Assembly: GCA_902778105.1 (NCBI GenBank)
Contig: CACYWN010000022.1
Span: 1 to 55,010, forward strand
From: an uncultured Bacteroidia bacterium
GTDB lineage: Bacteria > Bacteroidota > Bacteroidia > Bacteroidales > UBA932
DNA length: 55,010 nt
Reading direction: 5' to 3'
In this document: piece by piece, positions 42,778 to 51,469 of the stretch
Layout of the letters: each line of letters opens with the position of its first letter
Numbering within the stretch: the stretch's first letter is position 1
The notes under the pieces: generated by a model
Database searches by the model: none
What the model saw: only the letters and a program-made list of their open reading frames with translations
Told to the model about the DNA's origin: nothing
Program-made: the position numbers and the translations under genes

Positions 42778-45700
42778 ATGAAAAAGTTTTTCACCCTTGC
42801 AGTGCTGGCGCTCCTTGTGATCGGTTGCGCCAAGGAATATGACGATACGCCCATCCGGGACCTGATCGCCGGCCTGGATGCGCGGATCAGCGAGCTGGAG
42901 ACCTCCATCTCGGCCATCCAGTCCACGGTGGGCGACGGCAAGTTCGTCCGGAAAGTGGAGGAGTACAAGGACCCGGATACGGGCCGTACCACCGGCATCA
43001 CCGTCACTTACACCGACGGTAACGTCGTGCACTTCAACATCGTCCCGGCGGATCCCAGCCAGGGCCCCGTTTTCTCCGTCATCCGGAACGGAGCCGGCGA
43101 ACTGGTCTGGGCCGTGGACGGCGTGACCGTCAAGATGGACGGGGCGGATGTCCCTGTGTATCAGACGCCTGTCTTTACCATTGACGAGGAAGGCAACCTC
43201 CTCGTGGAAGTCGATGGCAAGACGACGAACCTCGGACCGGTCAAGAGCGAAGGCGCCACCCTCCAGGACGGCATCTTCACGAACCTCGCCGTCACCGACG
43301 AGGCCGTGGTCCTGACGCTCGCCGACGGTTCCACGGTGAACATCCCGTTCGCCGAGGCTTTCCGGCTGAACATCGAGAACACCGAGTTCACCTTCAGCGG
43401 CCTGGATCCCATCGAGATCCCCTACACCGTCTCCGCGAAGACCGAAGGCACCGTCGTGGGGGTCGCCGGTTACAGCCCCAAGGAGTTCAGTGTGGCCGTG
43501 GAGGCCGACAAGATCGTCGTCACGCCGCTCAGCGCCAAGTCCTCCGGCGTCCTCCTCGCCTATGCCGATTCCAAGGTGGGCCTGACCTCCCTGGTGAGCA
43601 TCACCGTGGAGGCCGAAGGTTTCGAGGTCACCGACGAGCCGTATGACATCGAAGTGGATTACATGGCTCCGGGCGAGGATGCCGTCGTCACGGTGAATGC
43701 CGTTTCCAACATCGCCTTCGAGGTCAAGCCCGTCGAGGAATGGATCCATGTGGCCAGCGTCAAGAGCTCGGCGTACGTCATCACGCTCAAGCTTGACGAC
43801 AACAAGACCGGTGAAATCCGGACCGGCACCGTGAACATCGTGAAGGCCGGCACCGAGGAGGTCGTCCAGACCATCCGGATCGCCCAGCTTCCCGCCATCG
43901 ACGAACTCGGCCCGAAGAACCTCAGCAAGAAAGGCGCGGCAAACAGCTACATCGTGACCGAGGCCGGCGAGTATAAGTTCTGGGCCGTGAAGGGCAACAG
44001 CGGCATCGAGGTCAATCCTGCTTCCGTGGAGGTCCTCTGGGAAACCTGGAACAACGCCGAGGAAGTCGCCGCGAACAGCGTGGTGGCCAGCGTGAGCCTC
44101 TCCGGCAGCTATGTGGTGTTCTCCACGCCGGAGACCCTCAAGCCCGGCAATGCCGTCATCGCGGCGAAGGATGCCGGCGGGGCCATCCTCTGGAGCTGGC
44201 ACATCTGGGTGCCTGAGACCGAGATCGTGACCGCGGATTACGGCATCTATCCTGCGCCGATGATGGACCGCAACCTGGGTGCCCTCGTGGCCGCCACGGC
44301 GGATGCCGCCGCGCCCGTCGAGTCCTTCGGCCTGACCTACCAGTGGGGCCGCAAGGACCCGTTCCCGGGCCCGAAGGCCGTCAAGAGCGGTGACAACGCC
44401 ACCGTCGCCGGCGTCGCGGTTTCCACGAAGCCCGGCAACGGCACCACCGCCGAATCCTGCATGACCGTCGAGGAAACCATCGCCAACCCGACCGTGCTGG
44501 GCTTCACCCAGAACGGCGACTGGCTCCCGGCCGAACTCGCGGATAACACGCTCTGGCAGAATGAGGTGAAGACCATGTACGACCCGTGCCCTCCGGGCTA
44601 CCGCGTTCCTGCGAGAGACACCGAGTCTGCCTTCCACAGTTCAGACCTCTCCACCGCGACCGGCTGGCAGGACAACGCCGCCAACAACTGGTTCGCCCTC
44701 GGTGACCCGCTGGCCGTCTTCCCGTATGCCGGTTACCGGGATGACTATTCCCCGGGCGGCATGACGCACGCCTACGACCGCGGAGCCTATTGGACCGCCT
44801 ATGCTTCCCAGGCTGCAAAGGCCTACTACGTGAATGTGCGTGCCGGTTCCGCCCACGCCCGGGCCGAGGCCGGCAAGTCCCGCGGCGGTTCCGTCCGCTG
44901 CGTCTCCGCCGATGAAACACCCATCCTTCCTCCGGATGAGCCCACTGAACCTACGGGCGGCGCCATCGACCTGAGCGAAACCGCCAGTGCGAACAGCTAC
45001 CTCGTGACCAAGGCCGGCGACTTCAAGTTCAAGGCCGTCAAGGGCAATTCCGACGAGTCCGTGGGTGCCGTGGCGGAAGCCGTGGTCCTGTGGGAGACCG
45101 AGAATACGGAAACGGCCCCCGAAGCCGGAGCCATCATCGCCAAGGCCGGTTTTGCCGACGGCTATGTCACCTTCTCCACGCCGGCGGCCCTGAAGCCCGG
45201 CAACGCCCTCATCGCGGCGAAGGATGCCGCCGGCGTCGTCCTCTGGAGCTGGCACATCTGGATTCCGGAGACGGAGGTTACCGCGAGCACTTTCGGCGGC
45301 ATTGTGAACAACCCCATGATGGACCGCAACCTGGGTGCCCTCGTGGCGGCCCAGGCCGGCGAAGCCGAGCCGGATGTCCGTTCCCACGGACTGTTCTACA
45401 CCTGGGGCCGCAAGGATCCGTTCCCGGCCCCGAACGTGCAGACCACCGGTGAGGTCAAGTATGACGGCGCGCTGATGACCATCGCGGAGAGCGTCCAGAA
45501 CCCGACCGTGTACGTGAAGACCGGCGGGGACAGCGTGAAGGACTGGACCACCGAGATGTCCAACAGTCTCTGGGGTGCCGAAAAGACGGTGTACGACCCG
45601 TGCCCGGCCGGCTACAAGGTCGCCTACCGCGACAAGAGCGAGCCGTTCTGGGGTGGTATCTCCGGCGCCGTCGGCTATGAGTTCAACACGACGTACAAGT

Positions 45701-45927
45701 GGTTCAAGGCGGGCGACCCGGCCACCGTGTTCCCGGTTCCCGGCTATATCGACCAGGGCTCCCTGGAGCGGGCGGGTGTCCGCGCCTATATCTGGAGTTC
45801 CTATGCCTCCAGCGGCGACCTGAACATCGCCTATCAGATGTATGTCAACAGCGGTTCCATTTCCGTGACCGAGCAGCGCAAGTCCCGCGCGGGCAACATC
45901 CGCTGCGTCGCGGAGCCGGCCGAATAG
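42778..45927 (+). CDS. Large surface lipoprotein with two tandem FISUMP-like modules
   Basis: A 1049-residue lipoprotein (signal 'ALLVIGCAKE'). A short coiled coil 'IRDLIAGLDARISELETSISAIQSTV' opens a DUF4988-like N-terminal domain. A BACON-like region follows (about residues 285-375). Two modules, at about residues 380-710 and 735-1045, each run from '(A)NSYxVTxAGxxKFxAVKGNS' through 'GNAxIAAKDAxGxxLWSWHIWxPETE', 'MMDRNLGALVAA' and 'YDPCPxGYxVxxRD' to 'RCV'. They match the single module of the previous gene closely, down to shared nucleotide runs around the 'LWSWHIW' codons. Probably the largest surface-exposed binding protein of the locus. Confidence 0.78.
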   Translation: MKKFFTLAVLALLVIGCAKEYDDTPIRDLIAGLDARISELETSISAIQSTVGDGKFVRKVEEYKDPDTGRTTGITVTYTDGNVVHFNIVPADPSQGPVFSVIRNGAGELVWAVDGVTVKMDGADVPVYQTPVFTIDEEGNLLVEVDGKTTNLGPVKSEGATLQDGIFTNLAVTDEAVVLTLADGSTVNIPFAEAFRLNIENTEFTFSGLDPIEIPYTVSAKTEGTVVGVAGYSPKEFSVAVEADKIVVTPLSAKSSGVLLAYADSKVGLTSLVSITVEAEGFEVTDEPYDIEVDYMAPGEDAVVTVNAVSNIAFEVKPVEEWIHVASVKSSAYVITLKLDDNKTGEIRTGTVNIVKAGTEEVVQTIRIAQLPAIDELGPKNLSKKGAANSYIVTEAGEYKFWAVKGNSGIEVNPASVEVLWETWNNAEEVAANSVVASVSLSGSYVVFSTPETLKPGNAVIAAKDAGGAILWSWHIWVPETEIVTADYGIYPAPMMDRNLGALVAATADAAAPVESFGLTYQWGRKDPFPGPKAVKSGDNATVAGVAVSTKPGNGTTAESCMTVEETIANPTVLGFTQNGDWLPAELADNTLWQNEVKTMYDPCPPGYRVPARDTESAFHSSDLSTATGWQDNAANNWFALGDPLAVFPYAGYRDDYSPGGMTHAYDRGAYWTAYASQAAKAYYVNVRAGSAHARAEAGKSRGGSVRCVSADETPILPPDEPTEPTGGAIDLSETASANSYLVTKAGDFKFKAVKGNSDESVGAVAEAVVLWETENTETAPEAGAIIAKAGFADGYVTFSTPAALKPGNALIAAKDAAGVVLWSWHIWIPETEVTASTFGGIVNNPMMDRNLGALVAAQAGEAEPDVRSHGLFYTWGRKDPFPAPNVQTTGEVKYDGALMTIAESVQNPTVYVKTGGDSVKDWTTEMSNSLWGAEKTVYDPCPAGYKVAYRDKSEPFWGGISGAVGYEFNTTYKWFKAGDPATVFPVPGYIDQGSLERAGVRAYIWSSYASSGDLNIAYQMYVNSGSISVTEQRKSRAGNIRCVAEPAE

Positions 45928-45937
45928 AACCCGGACC

Positions 45938-47995
45938 ATGAAAATGACATCTCACATATTCCTCGTGCTGCTCCTGGGCCTTCTGACGGCCCAGGGGTGC
46001 ACCGACGACCGTATGGGGATGGCCGTTCCGAACCCCGGTTCCAAGCCCGCGGCGGGGGAGATCCCTACCGGGGACCCCTTCAATCCCGACGCGCCCCCGA
46101 CCCCGGTGGACCCGACAGATCCCACGGACCCCTGGTCGCAGAATCCGGAGCGGCTCGCCCGGCTGGGCAAGACCCCCATCATCGAGGTCTATTATACCGA
46201 GTACACCCGGGCGGATCTGTTCCCGTCCCTGGAAGAGGTGCGTAACTTTACCCACATCAACGTGGGTCACGCCCGTTTCCAGGACAAGGACAACGGGACC
46301 GGCATCGCCATCGACCCCAAGAGCATCCCGCTGATCCAGCGGTTCGTCGCCTACAAGGCGCAGTACCCGGAACTGAAGGTGAAGGTGCAGATGGGCGGCT
46401 GGGGCAAGAATGCCGACGGCTGGTCCCAGATGGCCGGGGACCCGGTGAAGCGCAAGGCGTTCGTGGATGCGTGCGTGGACATGTGCAACACCTATGGCGT
46501 GGACGGGTTCGACATCGACTGGGAGTATCCCACCTATGCGGCCAAGGACGGCGACCATGTGAACGCCGCCAGCCCGGCGGACTGGGAGAATTTCGTCACG
46601 CTCTTCAAGGAGATGCGCGAGGCGATGCCGGACAAGATTCTCTCCTATGCGGCGTCCGACAGCGGCAAGTACACGGACAACTACGGCGTACTTCCGTACA
46701 TCGACTACATCAACGTGATGACCTACGACGAGGGCAACCCGCCGTACCACAACGCTCCGCTGTACCGGAGCTCGATCACGGGCAGCCGCTGCTGCGCGGA
46801 GGCCATCGACGACATCTTCCACGGTCAGCAGAAGATCCCGTACCAGATGATGAACTTCGGCCTCGCGTTCTACGGCCACGGCGACGGATACAAGCTCAAG
46901 ACGGGCAACCGGTATCCTGCGTCGGTGGACTACAGCAAGCTGAATGACATCTTCTTCAAGGGAACCTGCGACGGCTATGACGTCAAGGGCGTGAACTATC
47001 GCATCTGGGACGACGTCGCGAAGGTCCCGTACCTCGCCGACGCCCTGGGCAAGATGTACGCCAGCTATGAGGACATCGAGTCCATCAATGCGAAGGTGGA
47101 ATACCTCAAGTCCCGGAACATGCTTGGCGCGATGATCTGGGAGTACCGGCATGATGACGACGCTGGCACCCTCCGTCATGCGGTGAAGCATGCCATGGAC
47201 GGAACGCCCGATGCACCAGGCAAATACGAGCGTCCGGAGGAGTACCATCCGAAGGAGGTGCCCGTGATGGGCAAGGTCGAATTCTCCAAGAAGCTCCAGA
47301 GCGGCAGCGCCATCGTGGAGGAACTCTCCGGCCTGTGCCTGTCCAAGGACGGCGACTTCCTCTGGGGCGTAGGGGACAACGGCGCCCTGTACAAGATCAA
47401 CTTCGACGGTTCCTTCACGCAGCACTGGACCTATGAGGCCGACATGGAAGGCCTGTGCATGGACCCGGCCACCGGGACGATGTACATGGCCATCGAGCCC
47501 AAGCGCGTGTATAGCCTGGCGGCCCCGTACCAGTCCAAAACGACCCTGTGGGACGTGGCCGAGGCGGAAAGCATGGGCAACTCCGGCATCGAGGGCATCG
47601 CCTGGCACAAGGGCAATCTGTACCTGGGCTCCCAGACCGGCGCCACCCTGTGGGAATACGCCCTGGACGGCACCCGGCTGTGGAAACGGAGTCTCCGCGA
47701 CGTGACGCCCACGATTTCGGAGATCGCCGGCCTGGACTACGATGCGCAGAACGACTGGCTCTGGGTCATCGACTCCAATTCCAACAAGGAAAACCCGCAG
47801 TACCTGGGCTACACGGTGTATCTGTTCAACGGCGACGCGACCGAACTTCTCGCGACCTACTACGTGGGCGACTTCGCCAACTGGAATCCGGAGAGCATCT
47901 GCGTGGACCGCAAGAACGGATGCATCTGGGTGGCTGACGACTGTGGCGACGCCACCCCGTCCATCCTGCACAAGATCCAGTTCTCGGGGCTCTAG
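45938..47995 (+). CDS. GH18 chitinase-type lipoprotein with C-terminal beta-propeller
   Basis: A 685-residue lipoprotein (signal 'LLTAQGCTDD') with a proline/aspartate-rich linker. The GH18 TIM barrel (about residues 65-415) carries the full catalytic motif DGFDIDWEYP, i.e. D189, D192, D194 and the acid E196, and 'VMTYDEGNPPYHN' with the Met-x-Tyr-Asp motif. This points to endo-acting cleavage of beta-1,4-GlcNAc chains (chitin type) or chitobiose cores. The C-terminal part (about 445-685) resembles the SdiA-regulated/YjiK beta-propeller: 'ELSGLCLSKDGDFLWGVGDNGALYKINFDG', 'GIEGIAWHKGNLYLG', 'PESICVDRKNGCIWVADD'. It is the last gene of the operon, with a terminator 16 bases after the stop. The endo-enzyme for the locus is most likely this protein. 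Confidence 0.88.
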   Translation: MKMTSHIFLVLLLGLLTAQGCTDDRMGMAVPNPGSKPAAGEIPTGDPFNPDAPPTPVDPTDPTDPWSQNPERLARLGKTPIIEVYYTEYTRADLFPSLEEVRNFTHINVGHARFQDKDNGTGIAIDPKSIPLIQRFVAYKAQYPELKVKVQMGGWGKNADGWSQMAGDPVKRKAFVDACVDMCNTYGVDGFDIDWEYPTYAAKDGDHVNAASPADWENFVTLFKEMREAMPDKILSYAASDSGKYTDNYGVLPYIDYINVMTYDEGNPPYHNAPLYRSSITGSRCCAEAIDDIFHGQQKIPYQMMNFGLAFYGHGDGYKLKTGNRYPASVDYSKLNDIFFKGTCDGYDVKGVNYRIWDDVAKVPYLADALGKMYASYEDIESINAKVEYLKSRNMLGAMIWEYRHDDDAGTLRHAVKHAMDGTPDAPGKYERPEEYHPKEVPVMGKVEFSKKLQSGSAIVEELSGLCLSKDGDFLWGVGDNGALYKINFDGSFTQHWTYEADMEGLCMDPATGTMYMAIEPKRVYSLAAPYQSKTTLWDVAEAESMGNSGIEGIAWHKGNLYLGSQTGATLWEYALDGTRLWKRSLRDVTPTISEIAGLDYDAQNDWLWVIDSNSNKENPQYLGYTVYLFNGDATELLATYYVGDFANWNPESICVDRKNGCIWVADDCGDATPSILHKIQFSGL

Positions 47996-48014
47996 GCTAT
48001 CTGCCAGGAGCCCC
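47986..48014 (+). promoter_or_regulatory. Hairpin competing with the operon terminator
   Basis: GGGGCTC (47986-47992), spanning the end of the GH18 gene, is the perfect complement of GAGCCCC (48008-48014). Its right arm overlaps the left arm of the terminator at 48011-48031, so the two structures cannot form together. Confidence 0.35.
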
Positions 48015-48031
48015 GGAAGGGCCGGGGTTTT
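48011..48031 (+). terminator. Rho-independent terminator of the 24-kb PUL operon
   Basis: CCCCGG (48011-48016), loop AAGGG, CCGGGG (48022-48027), then TTTT. A perfect stem close to the GH18 stop marks the end of the operon. Confidence 0.8.
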
Positions 48032-48051
48032 GCGGACGGGAATACTTTTCT

Positions 48052-48059
48052 TATCTTTA
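48052..48059 (+). promoter_or_regulatory. -7 box for the GH31 gene
   Basis: TATCTTTA, one base off TAnnTTTG, follows the PUL terminator and lies 28 bases before the ATG at 48088. Confidence 0.5.
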
Positions 48060-48087
48060 CGGGAACTAACCCGTGACCTATCGCAGT

Positions 48088-50484
48088 ATGAGACGCTTTC
48101 TTCTTGCCGCCGGCCTGCTCGTTTCCGGCGCCCTTTTCGCCCGGAACAATCCCGTGGCGCGCCCGGAGGCGCAGGTTGTCGTCGGGAACGCCCGGTTCAC
48201 CGTCCTGACCGACCGGCTGGTCCGGATGGAGTGGGCGGAAAACGGACGGTTCGAGGACCATGCCACCCTCGCCATCGTGAACCGGGACCTCCCCGTTCCG
48301 AAGTTCAGTACGACCCGTACCGGGGAGGGAGTGCGGATCAAGACCTCCTTCTTTGAGCTGACCTATCGGGGCGGCGGGAAGTTCACGGCGGAGAACCTGG
48401 TCGTGAACCTCTGGATGAACAAACGCATCGTCACCTGGCATCCCGGGGACGAGCCCGCGGGCAACCTGATGGGAACGGCCCGTACCCTGGACGGGTGCAG
48501 CGGTCCCGACCATATCAACAACAACGATCCAATGGAGCTTGGCATCCTGTCCCGTGACGGCTGGGCCCTCGTGGACGAGAGCACGCGGCATCTGTTCGTG
48601 CAGGAGGATTCCGACTGGGGCGAATGGGTGGCCGCCCGCCCGGAGGGGGAGGTCCAGGACTGGTATCTGTTCACTTACGGGCACGATTACAAGGGAGCCT
48701 TGGCCGATTTCACGAAGGTGGCGGGGAAGATTCCGATGCCGCCGAAGTTCGTCTTCGGTTACTGGTGGAGCCGCTATTGGGATTATTCCGACGAGGAGTT
48801 CATCGCCCTGGGAAAGGAATTCCGTGACCGGGGACTGCCCATCGACGTGATGATCATCGACATGGACTGGCACCAGACCTGGCCGCGGACGGCGGACCGT
48901 CTCGGGCATCGGGACGAATCCGGCCAGGGCGTGGGCTGGACCGGCTATTCCTGGGACCGGGATCTTTTCAACGATCCGGAGGCCTTCCTCTCCGAAGTCC
49001 ATTCGCAGGGGCTCAAGACCGCGCTCAACCTGCATCCGGCTTCCGGCATCGTCGCACGCGAGGACTGCTATCCGGCCTTCGTGGCGGACTATCTGTCCCG
49101 GACGGACGACTATGACGGCCCGGAAGGCTATGTGTACAAAGGGGGCGAGGAGCAGGCGAACGGCCGCATCGCCAAGGCCGGCTACCATGCGCCTGTCCCG
49201 TTCCGGATGGACCAGGAGGCCTGGGCCGACGCCTACTTCAATTCCGTGATCCATCCCCTGGAGAGACAGGGCGTGGATTTCTGGTGGCTGGACTGGCAGC
49301 AGTACAAGGAAAGCCGCTATGTGAAAGGCCTGTCCAACACATTCTGGCTCAACCACACGTTCTTTAACGACAAAATCCGCAGCAACCGGGGCAAGGCTCC
49401 CGAAGAGGCGGAGCGTCCGCTCATCTACCACCGCTGGGGCGGGCTGGGAAGCCATCGATACCAGCTGGGCTTCTCCGGCGACACCCACATCAAGTGGGAA
49501 GTGCTGGGTTACCTGCCGCTGTTCACCGCGACGGCGTCCAACGTGGGCTATGGCTATTGGGGCCACGACCTGGGCGGCCACATGCAGCGGGAGGACGTCC
49601 CCACCGAGCCGGAACTGTACACCCGCTGGCTGCAGTACGGCGTCTTCTCGCCCATCTTCAAGACCCATTGCACCAAATCGGCCGTGCTCGAGCGCCGTTT
49701 CTGGGCCTTCCCGGACCATTTCCAGTACATGAAGGAAGCGCTGGAGCTCCGGTATGCCCTGTCGCCGTACATCTATAACATGGCCCGGAAGGCCTACGAT
49801 ACCGGCGTCTCCCTGTGCCGCCCGATGTACTACGAATATCCGGAGGAGAACAACGCCTATACGTACAACCAGCAGTACTTCTTCGGGGACCATATCCTCG
49901 CCGCGACGGTGTGCGAACCCGTGGATCCGGCCACGGGCACGGCCCCGCGGAAAGTATGGTTCCCGGCCAAGACCGAGTGGTACGACATGGCGCATCACCG
50001 CCTGGTCAAGGGCGGCTCCGTGGAAACCCTGCAATACGCCATCGGGGAGAACTGCTGGTTCGTCAGGGCCGGTGCCATCATCCCGCTGGCCCCCGAGGGC
50101 ATCCAGAACCTGCAGGAGAATACCAATCAGCTGCGGCTTTACCTCGCCCCGGCGTCCAGCCCTGTCAAGAAGAGCGCCTTCCGGTACTATGAGGACGACG
50201 GCGTGAGCCAGGCCTATCCCACGCGGTATGCCACCACTTGGATTGAGCGTAACGATTCTTCTTCAGGTAGTTCCGTAAGGATACTCGCACGCGAGGGCTC
50301 CTACCGCGGCATGCCCGCCGACCGCCTTTGGACCCTGGTCCTGGGCGGCCTGAATCGCCAGCCTTCCGCCACGCTCGGCGGCACCGCCCTCCCGTGCAGG
50401 TATGATGCAGACAAGAAGGAAGCCGTCATCGAACTTCCTTCGCTTCCGGCTTCCCAGTCTGTTACGATCAATATCAGGTACTAG
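48088..50484 (+). CDS. GH31 family alpha-glycosidase
   Basis: A 798-residue secreted enzyme with a signal peptide (MRRFLLAAGLLVSGALFA). It has the GH31 N-terminal sandwich, then the TIM barrel beginning 'KIPMPPKFVFGYWWSRYWDYSDEEF'. The catalytic nucleophile is in 'FWWLDWQQ' (D402) and the acid/base in 'LGFSGDTHIKWE' (D465). The family includes alpha-glucosidases, alpha-xylosidases, sulfoquinovosidases and alpha-GalNAc-ases; this member has the longer 'MIIDMDWHQTWP' loop and I cannot assign the sugar. It has its own promoter behind the PUL terminator, so it may be regulated separately. GTG at 48073 is an alternative start, but the ATG at 48088 gives a clean signal peptide. Its stop shares the palindrome CTAG with the convergent permease stop. 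Confidence 0.92.
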   Translation: MRRFLLAAGLLVSGALFARNNPVARPEAQVVVGNARFTVLTDRLVRMEWAENGRFEDHATLAIVNRDLPVPKFSTTRTGEGVRIKTSFFELTYRGGGKFTAENLVVNLWMNKRIVTWHPGDEPAGNLMGTARTLDGCSGPDHINNNDPMELGILSRDGWALVDESTRHLFVQEDSDWGEWVAARPEGEVQDWYLFTYGHDYKGALADFTKVAGKIPMPPKFVFGYWWSRYWDYSDEEFIALGKEFRDRGLPIDVMIIDMDWHQTWPRTADRLGHRDESGQGVGWTGYSWDRDLFNDPEAFLSEVHSQGLKTALNLHPASGIVAREDCYPAFVADYLSRTDDYDGPEGYVYKGGEEQANGRIAKAGYHAPVPFRMDQEAWADAYFNSVIHPLERQGVDFWWLDWQQYKESRYVKGLSNTFWLNHTFFNDKIRSNRGKAPEEAERPLIYHRWGGLGSHRYQLGFSGDTHIKWEVLGYLPLFTATASNVGYGYWGHDLGGHMQREDVPTEPELYTRWLQYGVFSPIFKTHCTKSAVLERRFWAFPDHFQYMKEALELRYALSPYIYNMARKAYDTGVSLCRPMYYEYPEENNAYTYNQQYFFGDHILAATVCEPVDPATGTAPRKVWFPAKTEWYDMAHHRLVKGGSVETLQYAIGENCWFVRAGAIIPLAPEGIQNLQENTNQLRLYLAPASSPVKKSAFRYYEDDGVSQAYPTRYATTWIERNDSSSGSSVRILAREGSYRGMPADRLWTLVLGGLNRQPSATLGGTALPCRYDADKKEAVIELPSLPASQSVTINIRY

Positions 50485-51410
50485 GACTGGCCGGGTTTTT
50501 CCCCCGCCCAGATGACGCCGCCCAGGATGGCGGCGCAGCCGACGACGGCGAGGGGAGTCATCCGTTCGCCAAGGAAAGCCATGGCGGTCAGGAGGGTGAA
50601 GATGGGGTTCAGGTACACGTAGTTGGTCGACGTGACATTGCCCAGCTTGTCCATCGCCAGATTCCAGAGGATGAAGCATAGCAGGGAGGCGACAAGGCCC
50701 AGGAACAGGAGGATGCCCGCTACGGTCCATTGACCGAGGATGGCAGGAGAGAAGGATCCGCCGTATCCGCCCAGGAAGGGGAGAATGGTCAGCAGCCCGT
50801 AGAAGAACACTTTCCGGGTGGCGGTGACGGGCCCGTATTCCCGGGTCATCTGTCCCATGTACAGGCTGTACACGGCCCAGCACAGGGCGGCGGCGACGGC
50901 CAGGAGGTCTCCCTTTGGCGACATCCGCAGCTGGGATCCTTCGAAGACAAGCATCGCCATACCCGTCAAGGCAAGTGCCGTTCCGCCCGCAAGCGGCCAT
51001 CCCAGGCGGATGTCTTCCAGTCCGTCCGCGAACCGCTTCGTTCCGAACCGCTTGTAAATCAATGTGAAAATAGCGGTGAACAACGGCGCCGAACACACCA
51101 GGAACGCGACGTTGGTCGCTTGCGTATAGGCCAGGGCCAGATTCTCCGTAAGGAAGTACAGGGATCCGCCGGTAACCCCCAGCAGCAGGAAGACGGCTTC
51201 CTCTTTCCAGCCGTACCAGAGGCGCCGGTCACCCTTTGACAGGAAGATGTATACCCATATTCCCGCGTAGGCCAGCAGAAAGCGGGCGAAAAAGATGGCG
51301 ACCGGGTGCATTCCGGCCTGGATGAGCACCTTCGTGCACACGAAGGTCACACCCCAGACCGCAACGACGGCAAGGGCCAGCAGGTGGAACTGAAGTTTTT
51401 CGAGCTTCAT
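50481..51410 (-). CDS. DMT superfamily permease (EamA type) 1
   Basis: A 309-residue inner-membrane protein with ten predicted helices in two EamA repeats. Repeat 1 starts 'LLALAVVAVWGVTFVCTKVLI' and repeat 2 'GDLLAVAAALCWAVYSLYMGQM'; the end 'NYVYLNPIFTLLTAMAFLGERMTPLAVVGCAAILGGVIWA' is the usual signature. EamA proteins export or exchange small metabolites such as amino acids. The ATG at 51410 is preferred over 51428, because the minus-strand TATCTTTG promoter lies at 51416-51423, inside the longer frame. The mRNA would be practically leaderless. The gene overlaps the GH31 stop by 4 bases. Confidence 0.9.
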   Translation of the reverse strand: MKLEKLQFHLLALAVVAVWGVTFVCTKVLIQAGMHPVAIFFARFLLAYAGIWVYIFLSKGDRRLWYGWKEEAVFLLLGVTGGSLYFLTENLALAYTQATNVAFLVCSAPLFTAIFTLIYKRFGTKRFADGLEDIRLGWPLAGGTALALTGMAMLVFEGSQLRMSPKGDLLAVAAALCWAVYSLYMGQMTREYGPVTATRKVFFYGLLTILPFLGGYGGSFSPAILGQWTVAGILLFLGLVASLLCFILWNLAMDKLGNVTSTNYVYLNPIFTLLTAMAFLGERMTPLAVVGCAAILGGVIWAGEKPGQS

Positions 51411-51415
51411 GGATG

Positions 51416-51423
51416 CAAAGATA
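51416..51423 (-). promoter_or_regulatory. Promoter -7 box for EamA permease 1
   Basis: The minus strand reads TATCTTTG, ending only 5 bases before the ATG at 51410. Transcription would start at or next to the A of the start codon. Confidence 0.6.
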
Positions 51424-51469
51424 GACAAAAACTGTCCGATATAGTCGGTTTTTACCGATCTTTGTCAGC

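Noticed and set aside
45845-47971. A 708-codon minus-strand frame opposite the GH18 gene
   Set aside because: The plus strand carries an intact GH18 catalytic motif and lipoprotein signal; the minus frame has none.
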